Assembly (NCBI GenBank): GCA_013407085.1
Contig: JACCGJ010013513.1
Span: 55,552-119,551 of the forward strand
Length of the DNA: 64,000 nucleotides
From: Atriophallophorus winterbourni
Taxonomy: Eukaryota; Platyhelminthes; Trematoda; Plagiorchiida; Microphallidae
Direction of reading: 5' to 3'
Made by a program: the position numbers and the translations under genes. The notes under the pieces were generated by a model, which saw nothing but the letters and a program-made list of their open reading frames with translations, did no database searches and had not been told where the DNA came from. Below, one piece after another: positions 24,101 through 30,930 of this stretch. Each line of letters starts with the position of its first letter. The stretch's first letter is position 1.

Positions 24101-24743
24101 TACAGTCGCGTCAATCATTTTTGCTACTCATTTCCCATACTCTCCTATCTAAGATTTTACTCGCGGTGGCCGTTTGGCAATGTGACTCTAGAGCTTGCTA
24201 TCTTCAGATTTCTGTGTTCGATTTGTAGAATGAACGGTCATCACTCGATCAAGTTTTATGCATTATATGAACATTTTTAATCGTCCCAATCATCTTGGAA
24301 ATCCGTGCTGAACATGTGACGTGATGAAAGAGGTTAAACGGCTCCAGTTAAGCACCGTTAGTAAACATTTCATTCTGGTCAAATGTTGCTACGAAAATGT
24401 GGCGAGTGCAACTTGCTCAAAACTAATTTGACTGTAGTTGTCCCCCCTCTTGTGATTGGAGTATGTTCTCTCCACCATATTGTTTTGTTGTCATCCACTT
24501 GTTATTACCTCGTCTGGCTTCGTATTGTTTGCACTCATCACATGCAGTTTGAAGTCAGCATCTAATAGGTTAACATTTATATGTCCTTGTATTCTCATTA
24601 AAACAAACTCGATTGTTTGCAGTTAACATCGCCTTTATCTTCGCTCCACTTTCAGCCCTACAACAGCGAATCTTGTGTCCCAACTATTATTGTCAAGCAC
24701 CAATCGTGAAGTGGTTTTCGATCGGGGGCATAAAAACGACTAA
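1281..24743 (+). CDS. MAP3K5: ASK-family MAP kinase kinase kinase, 5' part outside window (spliced gene)
   Basis: Serine/threonine kinase of the apoptosis signal-regulating (ASK; MAP3K5/6/15) group, which activates p38/JNK MAPK kinases under stress in the cytoplasm. Supported exons: 1281-1327, 2640-2770, 3176-3303, 6225-6319, 7246-7384, 7875-7999, 9484-9653, 9763-9776, 10751-10790, 10873-10916, 11947-11993, 12502-12681, 13714-14086, 18428-18707, 19625-19717, 22390-22463, 23589-23665. Exons 20107-20249 and 24656-24743 are tentative. Phases match at every supported junction up to 19717. Visible in order: glycine loop GNGSYG, VAVK lysine, [11 protein letters not shown], an ACE in place of APE, DIWSFG; then a helical domain with [10 protein letters not shown], matching KPHWMFALDS of ASK1; a helical coiled-coil-like exon; and a SAM-like end ([11 protein letters not shown]). 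The DNA before 1281 should hold the thioredoxin-binding and TPR-like half. Orthology to one of the three vertebrate paralogues cannot be decided. Introns are full of LINE fragments. Confidence 0.88.
2640..2770 (+). CDS. ASK-like kinase exon, glycine-rich loop and catalytic lysine
   Basis: Acceptor TTTTTAG, donor GTAAGT. It encodes [20 protein letters not shown] and continues to [11 protein letters not shown]. This gives kinase subdomain I (GxGxxG) and the ATP-binding lysine of subdomain II. It ends in phase 2, joining the serine codon completed at 3176. Confidence 0.92.
3176..3303 (+). CDS. ASK-like kinase exon, helix C and hinge
   Basis: Acceptor CTCTCTAG, donor GTGAGT. Encodes [20 protein letters not shown], giving the helix C glutamate, then QYLGAEV and the hinge FMEFVPGG, close to ASK1 FMEQVPGG. 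Phase 2 in, phase 1 out. Confidence 0.93.
3304..5284. other. Kinase intron, first part
   Basis: Intron between the hinge exon and the 6225 exon. I see no gene, no clear repeat and no long open frame before the CR1 fragment at 5285. Confidence 0.5.
5285..5918 (+). mobile_element. CR1-like LINE, 5'-truncated 3' end
   Basis: Frame-shifted remains of the C-terminal part of a CR1-like reverse transcriptase polyprotein lie in the kinase intron. MEYAVQA is near 5293 and [15 protein letters not shown] from about 5345, then [15 protein letters not shown] and [15 protein letters not shown]. The same peptides, differing at few positions, occur in the large minus-strand copy at 58518-61474. The 3' terminus is diagnostic: about 120 bp of shared 3' UTR followed by three ATTGA units at 5901-5918. 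Short tandem repeats at the 3' end, rather than poly(A), are typical of CR1. Confidence 0.85.
6225..6319 (+). CDS. ASK-like kinase exon, helices D-E
   Basis: Acceptor AATTGACAG, donor GTTGGT. Encodes [18 protein letters not shown], then [14 protein letters not shown], aligning with GSLSALL and YTKQILEGLKYL of ASK1. Phase 1 in, phase 0 out. The long + frame around it (6240-6455) is a shadow in another frame. Confidence 0.9.
7246..7384 (+). CDS. ASK-like kinase exon, catalytic loop and DFG
   Basis: Acceptor CTCGCGCAG, donor GTAGGT. Encodes [20 protein letters not shown], with the HRD aspartate, catalytic-loop lysine and asparagine. [18 protein letters not shown] follows, with the magnesium-binding DFG and the ASK-typical SKRL. 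Phase 0 in, phase 1 out. Confidence 0.95.
7875..7999 (+). CDS. ASK-like kinase exon, P+1 loop and helix F
   Basis: Acceptor TTATTTCCAG, donor GTATTT. Encodes [17 protein letters not shown], then [16 protein letters not shown]. The usual APE at the end of the activation segment reads ACE: the glutamate that pairs with the distal arginine is kept, and the proline is replaced by cysteine. DIWSFG carries the helix F aspartate. Confidence 0.93.
8070..8622 (-). mobile_element. APE-type LINE, C-terminal fragment with Cys/His finger
   Basis: A minus-strand reading of 162 aa from 8622 to 8134 contains [15 protein letters not shown], then [16 protein letters not shown] and [12 protein letters not shown]. 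This is the C-terminal half of an endonuclease/reverse-transcriptase LINE that is common in flatworm genomes. It ends in a finger-like [10 protein letters not shown]...GLFSHSKSC (C-x2-C-x12-H-x3-C). The 3' UTR continues to about 8070 through CATCCATGGTCGACATCGAC on the minus strand, which is shared with the copies at 12.2k and 53.9k. It is a 5'-truncated insertion in a kinase intron. Confidence 0.85.
8875..9095 (-). mobile_element. Penelope-like element 3'-end fragment (diverged)
   Basis: The minus strand carries GGTCTGACGAAGGCTCTGTG followed by ATCGAAGCGGCAAG. This matches the 3'-end signature of the Penelope-like copies at 10.4k and 29.6-31.8k (TGGTCTGACGAAGCTTCTGT). No coding part is visible. 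The assignment rests on that block alone. Confidence 0.45.
9484..9653 (+). CDS. ASK-like kinase exon, C-lobe end
   Basis: Acceptor TCAATCTAG, donor GTGAGT. In the correct frame it reads [20 protein letters not shown], then [16 protein letters not shown] and [18 protein letters not shown], aligning with AAMFKVGMFKVHPEIP and CFEPDPDKR of ASK1. The longer 167-aa + frame here is out of phase with the gene. Phase 2 out. Confidence 0.93.
9763..9776 (+). CDS. ASK-like 14-nt micro-exon
   Basis: Fourteen bases between acceptor CTTTTTGCAG and donor GTGAGT. They convert phase 2 into phase 1 and add about four residues (QYKPS). Both neighbouring exons need exactly this phase change. Confidence 0.7.
10201..10276. 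repeat. Compound microsatellite, (AC)n(AT)n(GT)n and (AAG)n
   Basis: A near-palindromic run of ACACAC, CATATATATATATG and GTGTGTG lies at 10201-10240, followed by AAGAAGAAGAAGA near 10267. Both are simple repeats. Confidence 0.9.
10375..10620 (-). mobile_element. Penelope-like element 3' end with hammerhead-like core
   Basis: About 245 bp clearly match the outer part of the Penelope-like inverted pair at 29.6-31.8k. Shared blocks are AGACCAAGGGTGTC, GTACGAAC, and CCACTGCTTACGTAATC near 10589. The minus strand carries CTGATGA, then a perfect 6-bp stem GCTTCT/AGAAGC with loop GTGTA, then GAAA (10403-10431). This is the catalytic core pattern of a hammerhead ribozyme, a motif known in Penelope-like elements. 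One extra A sits between core and stem, and stems I and III are not convincing. Confidence 0.75.
10751..10790 (+). CDS. ASK-like exon, post-kinase linker
   Basis: Acceptor TTCATTACAG, donor GTTCGT. Forty bases, phase 1 in and 2 out, read [13 protein letters not shown]: a serine-rich, low-conservation linker. Confidence 0.6.
10873..10916 (+). CDS. ASK-like exon, post-kinase linker
   Basis: Acceptor TCATTGCAG, donor GTCAGT. Phase 2 in, phase 1 out, reading [15 protein letters not shown]. It joins in frame to 11947. A second, weaker donor four bases later could feed an alternative terminal exon (see rejected items). Confidence 0.6.
11385..11740 (-). mobile_element. APE-type LINE C-terminal fragment
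   Basis: Two broken minus-strand frames carry [16 protein letters not shown] and then [18 protein letters not shown]. These are the same C-terminal motifs as the copy at 8.1k. Stops and frameshifts show it is dead. It lies in a kinase intron. Confidence 0.8.
11947..11993 (+). CDS. ASK-like exon, post-kinase linker
   Basis: Acceptor ATCTTTCAG, donor GTACAT. Phase 1 in, phase 0 out, reading [16 protein letters not shown]. The phase fit on both sides supports it; the sequence itself is not conserved. Confidence 0.6.
12141..12440 (-). mobile_element. APE-type LINE 3' end with (AGT)n tail
   Basis: The minus strand shows a decayed finger end, then the shared 3' UTR CATCCATGGTCGACATCAAC at about 12265-12284. 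This runs straight into the trinucleotide array at 12145-12246. The position suggests that the array grew from the element's short 3' repeat tail. Confidence 0.7.
12145..12246. repeat. (ACT)n microsatellite, interrupted
   Basis: About 100 bp of ACT units with a few ATT, GCT and GGT variants. The long poly-leucine, poly-threonine and poly-valine frames through it are artefacts. Confidence 0.95.
12502..12681 (+). CDS. ASK-like exon, C-terminal helical region
   Basis: Acceptor TTGTGTTTTAG, donor GTAAGT; exactly 180 nt, phase 0 on both sides. It reads [20 protein letters not shown], then [18 protein letters not shown]. Its place after the kinase corresponds to the helical segment of ASK1 that precedes the coiled coil. 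Confidence 0.8.
13245..13345 (-). repeat. Hairpin-bearing short interspersed repeat, copy 1
   Basis: The minus strand reads CACACAGTCGAGGACTGC and GTGGGCTAAGATACTG. It matches the repeat seen at 16.4k, 37.9k and 38.6k. The CAGTC/GACTG stem is intact, but the loop is GAG rather than AGA. Confidence 0.75.
13714..14086 (+). CDS. ASK-like exon, C-terminal helical domain
   Basis: Acceptor TTTTTATTACAG, donor GTACGT; 373 nt, phase 0 in and 1 out. Key match: [20 protein letters not shown] against KPHWMFALDSIIRKAVQTAI of ASK1. The rest is helical, with no stop for 124 codons. It joins at 18428 to give IKLKNITHF, parallel to VPELRPHF. The 4.3-kb intron after it hosts a LINE. Confidence 0.88.
15780..17960 (+). 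mobile_element. APE-type LINE, large 5'-truncated copy in kinase intron
   Basis: Broken frames follow the LINE order. The linker shows [17 protein letters not shown] and [13 protein letters not shown] near 15970-16095. The reverse transcriptase shows [15 protein letters not shown] from about 16568, then [22 protein letters not shown] and [11 protein letters not shown] up to about 17360. The C-terminus shows [12 protein letters not shown] near 17600 and a decayed finger at 17790-17870. The catalytic F-A-D-D box is missing its two aspartates ([12 protein letters not shown] near 17005). A short repeat is nested at 16428-16530 inside the reverse-transcriptase region. Confidence 0.85.
16428..16530 (-). 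repeat. Hairpin-bearing short interspersed repeat, copy 2 (nested in LINE)
   Basis: The minus strand reads AAGCCTGATCCAGGCAAAGT, then CACAGTCAGAGACTGCAC and GGTTGCCCAGGCCTAGACAG. It is nearly identical to the copies at 37.9k and 38.6k and interrupts the LINE coding sequence, so it inserted later. Confidence 0.85.
18428..18707 (+). CDS. ASK-like exon, disordered linker before the coiled coil
   Basis: Acceptor GCTTTTTAG, donor GTAAGC; 280 nt, phase 1 in and 2 out. It starts [14 protein letters not shown] and becomes polar and serine/arginine rich ([20 protein letters not shown]), ending VDIMDLVYG. It is open throughout in the phase demanded by both neighbours. Confidence 0.82.
19625..19717 (+). 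CDS. ASK-like exon, coiled-coil-like helix
   Basis: Acceptor AACTTTTTCAG, donor GTTGGT. Phase 2 in, reading [20 protein letters not shown], then [11 protein letters not shown]. Its place corresponds to the ETNRLLEELVRKEKEL coiled coil of ASK1. The start with CK-N and regular leucines supports a helix. The donor is weak. Confidence 0.68.
20107..20249 (+). CDS. Tentative ASK-like exon
   Basis: Acceptor TGACTTTCAG and an internal GTACAC donor give an exon of 143 nt with the exact phase change (2 to 1) needed between 19717 and 22390. No stop occurs in that frame. The peptide ([19 protein letters not shown]...) has no match I can recall in ASK kinases. A different, unseen exon could serve instead. 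Confidence 0.35.
21380..21412 (-). repeat. Fragment of the hammerhead-bearing repeat (3' flank only)
   Basis: AAAATATTCATTTGCATGCTT at 21379-21399 and the following TTCCGTCA match 28296-28320 almost base for base. The ribozyme core itself is absent here. Confidence 0.6.
21466..22090 (+). mobile_element. APE-type LINE, endonuclease fragment
   Basis: Broken frames read [15 protein letters not shown] near 21517, [30 protein letters not shown] near 21820 and [15 protein letters not shown] near 21910. These are the endonuclease motifs of the finger-tailed LINE family. Several stops are present. It lies in a kinase intron, in the same orientation as the host gene. Confidence 0.85.
22215..22310 (+). 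repeat. Decayed copy of the hammerhead-bearing repeat
   Basis: It matches the reverse complement of 28300-28395: GGCATGCGGATC, TACTGTCCCTAC, GATGAGTG, ACGAAAT, GGTGTGTG and GCATGCAAATA. The core is damaged: TTGATGA for CTGATGA, and most of stem II is lost. Confidence 0.7.
22390..22463 (+). CDS. ASK-like exon, start of SAM-like domain
   Basis: Acceptor TTCGTTTTAG, donor GTATGT. Phase 1 in, phase 0 out, reading [20 protein letters not shown], then DLNT. It aligns with SELTDWLRVNGADEDT at the start of the ASK1 C-terminal SAM-like domain. Confidence 0.75.
23589..23665 (+). CDS. ASK-like exon, SAM-like domain
   Basis: Acceptor CCTTTTGTCAG, donor GTAAGT. It reads [20 protein letters not shown], then ESLGLR, matching ISRFLAEDYTLLDVLYYVTR and DDLKCLRLR of ASK1. 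This identifies the C-terminal SAM-like domain. Phase 2 out. Confidence 0.8.
24505..24560 (-). repeat. Decayed copy of the hammerhead-bearing repeat
   Basis: The minus strand reads GTGATGAGTGCAAACA, ATACGAAG and CCAGACGAGG. This parallels CTGATGA-ATGC-AAACA-GCAC-GAAA-CCGGUC-GUGG at 28316-28371. The substitutions in the core would abolish cleavage. Confidence 0.55.
24656..24743 (+). CDS. Tentative last exon of the ASK-like gene
   Basis: Acceptor TCCACTTTCAG. In the phase required by 23665 it reads [20 protein letters not shown] and on to VFDRGHKND with a TAA stop at 24741-24743. The helix-like [12 protein letters not shown] could stand for the last SAM helix (LCTLWKAIIDFRNK). The similarity is weak, so another exon further on is possible. 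Confidence 0.4.
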
Positions 24744-26699
24744 ATTTTATTTTTCTGCGTCTTATGAGCCACTTTAATCTCTTTTCTGTGTGATCTGCAT
24801 ATTTGCATGAAGATTTCTCATCTCATTTTAATATTTGGTCTTTTTGAAAAATGCCTGTAATCGATTTGTTCTCACACATTAACTAACCACTATCAAGGAC
24901 ACTCGTTTTATATTTCATCAGATCAACATCTACCTTGTTTCATTTGTTTCTTTTATTTTTTCCGTATAATTTATTGATTATGTATTTTTCCAACTAGTTG
25001 TATGTACTTTTCATTAAAATTGTTTTTTAACTTAAATACTTTGGGATATGTATGAAAGGGATCATCAGCATGCAAACCTGTCGACCAGTCAATTAAAGTT
25101 AAGCCATTTAAGCAATAAAGGTGCAGTGGATTGTACCGACGTTGTGTTTGGATTCGGTTGATTTGCTTGGATCCCATGTATATATTAGCAGATAGCTGAT
25201 TCGATTATCCATTTCTGGTAAATACACATCCAAAAGATACGTTATCTGCGAATTTGGGAGTGGATGTTGTAGACAACTGTGGACTCGTAGATAGTTTCGC
25301 TGGAAACAAGATAAGTGATAGAATTACTTTTTGAAGTAATGGTTTATCGCTATGGTTCAAAGAAAAACGTGTTTGTTGAATTCAACTTATTGAGATATAT
25401 CAAAAAGATATTCACAAATTTTGGACAGTGTGGTACGTATCTTCATTAGGTCCGCGAGTTAAACACGATCCACGGAATTTAATGTGTTCTTGTAATAAAA
25501 AGTATACTATGAAGGTTAACGATTGACTGTAGAGCACTTTCAATGTTCAATAAATTAAATTTATATAGACATCAACTGTAAGGCGGAGTTTTTTATGACT
25601 AATTATTTTCATCTTTCACTGACGATACCAACTGCAAATCATCTAGAACAATACCCACCGTAATTTTTAAACATGTTAAAATCAGTCTTCTTAAACAATT
25701 TTATTCTAAATGTTTTATGAACATTAGCAAATGTGTCAGTAGAGAGCAAGCTGTTAAATATTAACAATATCGGTTACGCTCAGGAATATATTTTGAGAAA
25801 CATATTGTCTTCTATGGACATCATTTTTTGATTAGACTAAAATCTTGTTGAAAGCATGTCAAACATTTTCCGTTCACGCACTGCTAGTTTCAAAATCAAC
25901 TATTGAAACCCGTTTGCGAGCCTCAGACACTAAATTTTTATTCAGCCCCTACCATCGCGTTAACAAGTGAGTATGTGGCCTGAGCTAGCTAATATCTATT
26001 CGCACATGGAGACTACGTGGCGCGATTGAGACATTATATGATTGGTTCCCATAAATCACTGCCTTCAACACAGGCCAAACAACTCCAGGTTTCGAAATGT
26101 TGGCAAACTGCAATAAGTTTTTCTCGAAAAAGTTATAGTTAACGAAAAATCTCGACCCTCCTTAAGCTGAACGGTTAAGAGGGGCATAGCGATTCCCTGA
26201 AAGGGTCGTAATTTGTATGCGACGACATGAATGACAATGACAAAATGGACAAAGTGAAACCGATGATCATGGACGATACAAATTATTCGGATAATTCACA
26301 AGAACGTGCGGAATGGCAACGGCTAAAGTTCCTCAATTATGTAGTGCATATTTACCACGTTATTATCACTTAAAGTTTTCACATGCACTTCTAGCATCAC
26401 ATTTGTTTTACTCGGTCGTGGGCATATACCTATACACCTGAGAGATTTCTTTCATTCTCATGTACACATGCGCCTTCACCATCGATGTAGTCGTGGCACG
26501 CACAATCCTCGGATCACACCGACTCTTGTATTCCACCTGTAGAATTGTCCATCATCCGTGACCGGTCACTGTTCTCCGGAAACACATCAAACGAGGCCCT
26601 TGTCAGCCCTGCCAAGCACACAAATTCACTAAGTCAAATTTCTTAGTCGAGGCTGCATTGATTCAACCCTGAGAGAGTGCTTAAATATCCCAGCAGGTA
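24744..26699. other. Intergenic, nothing recognised
   Basis: About 2 kb of AT-rich DNA after the kinase gene. I see no open frame above about 73 codons, no recognisable domain and no clear repeat. Confidence 0.5.
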
Positions 26700-27913
26700 C
26701 TGTGTTTTCAGGCCATCTCCGTTCACAAGACTGTGAATGCCTGTCAAATTCACTGGATCCAGTGATCACGGTGATTTGTTGAGAAATATTAAAAAGGCCA
26801 TTGAATAGCCACATGATTGGGATCTTCCTCTGAACTATAGTAAATGTCATCTGTTGTCTGCAGCAGTCGACAGAATTACAGTAACTGCGAATAACGGTAG
26901 GATCGACTTTAAATCAATTCAGAGGGTTGAGGATTTGAGTATAGTCGTAACAACGTACTGTAAATGGGCTGCGCAATGTGCCTCAGCTGCACAACAAGCT
27001 AGAGGATAACTCTTTAGGCTTTAATCCGTTCTGACATGTAGAAAGCCGGAAGTGTTTATCACTTTATATACGGCGATTGTCGGGCCGAATTTAGAATACT
27101 GCGTGCAAGCCTGGAGCCAATTCTTTCAAAAAGACATATTACTACTAGAAAGAGTCCAACATCTGGCTGCCAAAATGGATTAAGGAATGTTTGGGGAACC
27201 CTACGAAGGACGTTAAATTTATTTAGGTCTCTTCTCCTTTCGGCGTCGGTGTCTAAGAGGTGACCTTATAGAAACTTTCATTATCCTGAAAGGCTTAGGC
27301 GACGAGGGTTTTCGAATCCTGTTTTCTCAAGCGGTCAACTCTTTAACTAGAGGACACACATTTAAGCTCGCGAAAAACGACAGCCGTCTGAATCAGAGGC
27401 AACACTTTTCAGTGAAAGAGTAGAAAGCTTCTGGAACAAGCTGCCTGAGGCACTAATTGCTTGCACATCAATAGGTGCATTCAAAATGGATTTAGATGCC
27501 TTGTAGCATGAGCTTTTCCAGACATATTCCCGTGAATATACAAGTCGCCTGTCCAAAAAATTGCCCATTTTTGTTCGTTTGGAATTTATATGGTCTTCAC
27601 CACGATTTAAAAAATCCTGTTATATTTTTCCTGGTTTAAATGTCATGTTTTAAATGTACGCACCAATTTTCTATAGCTCACCTCTTACCGGCTTGGTGAA
27701 GAGAAACCCTTTCCGTTTTTCTCAGTCGCAGCTACGATACCTGGGGAACGCCGGACGTACAATCGCATACGACGAGGATACCAGGAAAGAATGAACCTTC
27801 TTTGGCGGTGGTGGGTGCTCCTTTGAATATTTCCACCGACAGGAATTTTGGACGATCGATTGGCTTGTCAGCCATTTACAGTCCTGTGCCAACTGAACTG
27901 AACTGAACTGAAT
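26700..27913 (+). mobile_element. CR1-like LINE, heavily decayed 3' half
   Basis: Fragments in several + frames match the copy at 33.1k: DWDLPLNYSKCHLLS near 26820, CKWAAQCASAAQQARG near 26960, VGPNLEYCVQAWS near 27085, RRRCLRGDLIETFIIL near 27240 and RGHTFKLAKNDSRLNQ near 27350. The 3' UTR includes TGGTGGGTGCTCC and ends in four AACTG units at 27891-27910. Many stops and frameshifts are present. Confidence 0.8.
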
Positions 27914-28289
27914 CTTTTACTGTTAAGTCAATAAAAGAAATTCTCAAGATAAATTATTCATTAGATAATTTGAACCCTGGGGGTTTCTCGGGTTTCTGAA
28001 TTTACCTCACGTTTTCTCATATTAGTATGTCATAGCTTCCGGAAATATCTCCTGGTACACTTTCGCTAAAAATGTGTCACGTTGACATACCGTAGACATG
28101 CTTTCAGATTAAAAACGTAACACTGAATTTAATTACATTTAATAACAATACACATTAAATACAATACACTTTCATGAATATAACTGCCTCTTATTTTGTA
28201 TGAGGCCCATAAATGTCATGAATGTCACATTTTTATCAAACCGTGTGAAATAATAAAATCTACCAAATATTAAACATAAAACTGCCAAA

Positions 28290-28400
28290 AATAAAATATT
28301 CATTTGCATGCTTTTCTGTCACACACTCCACGACCGGTTTCGTGCTGTTTGCATTCATCAGGTAGGGACAGTAATATCAAGATCCGCATGTGCTTGAAAC
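28290..28400 (-). repeat. Hammerhead-bearing short repeat, best copy
   Basis: A roughly 110-bp unit whose relatives lie at 21.4k, 22.2k and 24.5k. Minus-strand landmarks are GCATGCGGATCTTGATATTA at the 5' side, the ribozyme fold in the centre, and GCATGCAAATGAATATTTTA at the 3' side. The unit resembles in size and content the hammerhead-carrying short repeats known from schistosomes, but the sequence differs. Confidence 0.7.
28316..28371 (-). ncRNA. Type I hammerhead ribozyme (candidate)
   Basis: Read on the minus strand, the elements are in the right order. Stem I 5' strand: CTGTC, C, CTAC. Core CTGATGA (28355-28361). Stem II: ATGC/GCAC with loop AAACA (28342-28354). Core GAAA (28338-28341). 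A four-base stem III, CCGG, then the cleavage triplet GUC ending at 28332. Stem I 3' strand: GTGG, AGTGTGT, GACAG. The inner stem I pairs are C-G, A-U, U-G and C-G; the outer CTGTC/GACAG is perfect; a 1x7 internal loop separates them, as expected for the loop that contacts stem II. Stem II has a closing A-C mismatch, where a relative has G. CCGG is too short to loop alone and would favour a dimer. Confidence 0.68.
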
Positions 28401-29534
28401 AGTGGAGGAATGGTAAACAAGGAGCACTTGTACATACAATAATCGAAACACTTTCATCGATTAGCTCGCGCCGTGCTAAAGCTCTGTTACAAGAATAAAT
28501 ACACGCGAACTATTTTTACTTAGCCCATACTGTTTCACGAATGATTTTTTCGTTTTTCTCATGAAAATATCTAACTCATTGGCCACTATCCATGTCATAG
28601 TCTTTCAGTCAACTTATGTTAGCATAACAGGGTGGTAGTTAAATATAAACTGCAATCCTCTCCTCTGAACACCTGCTGGATGAATCCGTGTGTGTTGACT
28701 TTTGGCATTCGAGCAGATTCATGATATGTGGAAATATATGGATCGGTGAAGTATCTAAGAATGTTGCTGATTCTCGATGCAGATGCAGTTGAATCCTAAC
28801 TCGGATCTGGATAGCATTTTATAGCTGACCTTTCTAATCATTCACGTCAAGCGTTGGGTTGAATAAAAAAATGAATAAAGATACTGCTGATCTCTCAAAT
28901 ATGTTAGTTAATTATGTCTCGTTGTTTGCACGGAGGCATAATGCGTGGTGGACAGATCATTCATCATATCATCTCGACCAAATAACATCACTAACCGTTC
29001 ACAAAATTTGGTAACTGTCAGTGAGTCCGTTCTATTAAGCATTTGAGGGTAAATGCGCTTCGAGTATGCTTTCGGTTCCTCTGGTAGCGTTCAGTCAAAT
29101 GCACATTTCTTTCTCTTATCAGATATTTTGACATTACATACATGTTTATATTCAAATTTGCCTTATATTGATTGCCTGAAAGAATGAGATTTCCAATAAT
29201 TTTCCGTCTTTTTCATTTAACAGTCACTACATCCTTCATCATAATTCACACTGACTTTAATGAGAAAATGAGATCAAGCGTCGTGTGATGCTTCCAAGGA
29301 AAACGTCGTGATTGGCTGAACAATATGTTGCACCACGTCACATTGTAATATTTTTTCTAGCAGTTAAACCAATCTGTTCCAATGATCGACCAATCAGTAG
29401 AGTTTATATTAGTTGCGTTTCGTCACCCATTATTTAGCAATCGCAAGATCGAGGTGCTCATCAAAATTCCTTGTCAGCTTTGACCGTAACTTTGAGATAA
29501 GCTATGAAAAACACTCAATATAAATGATCTCCAA
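28401..29534. other. Intergenic, nothing recognised
   Basis: AT-rich DNA with no supported exon or repeat. Confidence 0.45.
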
Positions 29535-29575
29535 TTCATGAAAATAAATAAATAAATAAATAAATAAATAAATAT
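29535..29575. repeat. (AAAT)n microsatellite
   Basis: About nine tandem AAAT units immediately before the left Penelope-like copy. Confidence 0.95.
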
Positions 29576-29608
29576 TTTATTCTTGGAATTCGAAGGCATG
29601 CTAAGCAT

Positions 29609-30930
29609 GATCGATATTTGCAATGAATCGGTTATAGTAAGTTTTTGGTAACGTTCCGTATCTGAACACAGAAGCTTCGTCAGACCAAGGGTGTCGGTAC
29701 GAACAGTGTTCAGGTTTTAAATGGCATTCTTTTGACTAATCATAAGTTCTCTAAGCTAGACAGGGAAGATCAAGATAAATGATCATTCCCCCCAATTGCT
29801 GTGTTCATCAATTATTGTTCATTAATTGCACAGGTCAGCGTCTGCTGACACACTGCTTACGTAATCATTTGCGTATTAGGTGCGATGTTTTTTAATCCTT
29901 ATCCGCTGCAGATCCGAACGACAGATTGTTGAGATATCCGTCCCATCCACCTTGTTCACCGCTTGCGCCCCAGCCTTTGTTATTTCAACAGACTCGGCGT
30001 GAAGTCTTTCCCTATAAGATTTCACACCCCGTCTTATCACTTCCACGTTGTCAAGATCTACACTGTGTCCAGTGTCTGACACGTGTTCAGCTAGGGTAGT
30101 ATCCTGAATCAGTGATAAATATTCTCTGGGATTTCCGGGTCGCTTTCCCACTCGTTTCCTGTGTTCGTTTACTTTAGTGCAGAGTTCTCTAGACCTTTGC
30201 CCAATGTAAACACCCGCGCAACTCTTGCAGCTAATTTTTTAGATGCAGTTCGTTGCCCAACCTGAAGCAGTCTTATCTTTGAGATGCATTAACGCGGAGC
30301 TGATAATTTTACCTGTTCTGTATGTTTCTCTAGTACCTGCGCTATTCAAGATTTGACTTATTCATTCAGAGGCGCTTTAGAAATACGGTGGAGATACCGT
30401 AGTCCGCCAAACATTTTCCGTTTTCGGTTGCGGACGCTCAACTCGGTTTAATTGGCGCTTAATTAAGCTATTATGGTAACCATGGTTTGCAAGTCGGCGA
30501 CTGACTTCTTAATGAGCTCTTCTCTTATAGCATCATCGCTGGAGAGGCGGTCAACCTTGTAGAATATCGATTTTGCTACGGAATAAAATACCCTTTTATG
30601 GTGCGCAGATGTGAAACTGAAAATGGCATCTTTGTCGATAGGCTTACTATATACCGTTGTTCTTATCTTGCCGTTGTCTTTTAGCGCGAGACAATCCAAG
30701 AACGGAAGTGTCCCTTCCGTAGACTCGATTTCTTTTGTGACCTGCATTTTTGGATTCAAACATTGAGATAACTATGAAATGCTTCTAGTCTGTTTCGCTT
30801 TATGATGACGAATGTCTCCACCACCATATGTTTGCTTTCAACGCTTCGTTTCTAAAAGCTATCTCTTCGAAGTGCTTCACTTACATATTCGCTAGCACTA
30901 GAGAAATGGGTGAGCCCTTCGCTGAATCAT
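29609..30930 (-). mobile_element. Penelope-like element, left copy of an inverted pair
   Basis: The minus strand carries the downstream part of a Penelope-like element. Reverse-transcriptase pieces are LVLANM and VKHFEEIAFRNEALK near 30900-30850, then MQVTKEIESTEGTLPFLDCL from 30745 and SFTSAHHKRVFYSVAKSIF. The YVDD region between them is deleted. A GIY-YIG-type endonuclease follows (VYIGQRSRELCTKVNEH near 30200, GKRPGNPREYLSLIQ from 30150), and then the 3' UTR to 29609. Stops and frameshifts are present. Penelope-like elements couple this reverse transcriptase to a GIY-YIG nuclease. Confidence 0.88.

Noticed and set aside
24656..24743. A confident terminal exon for the kinase
   Set aside because: Phase and stop fit, but the peptide shows only weak similarity to the last SAM helix. 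Kept as a tentative feature.
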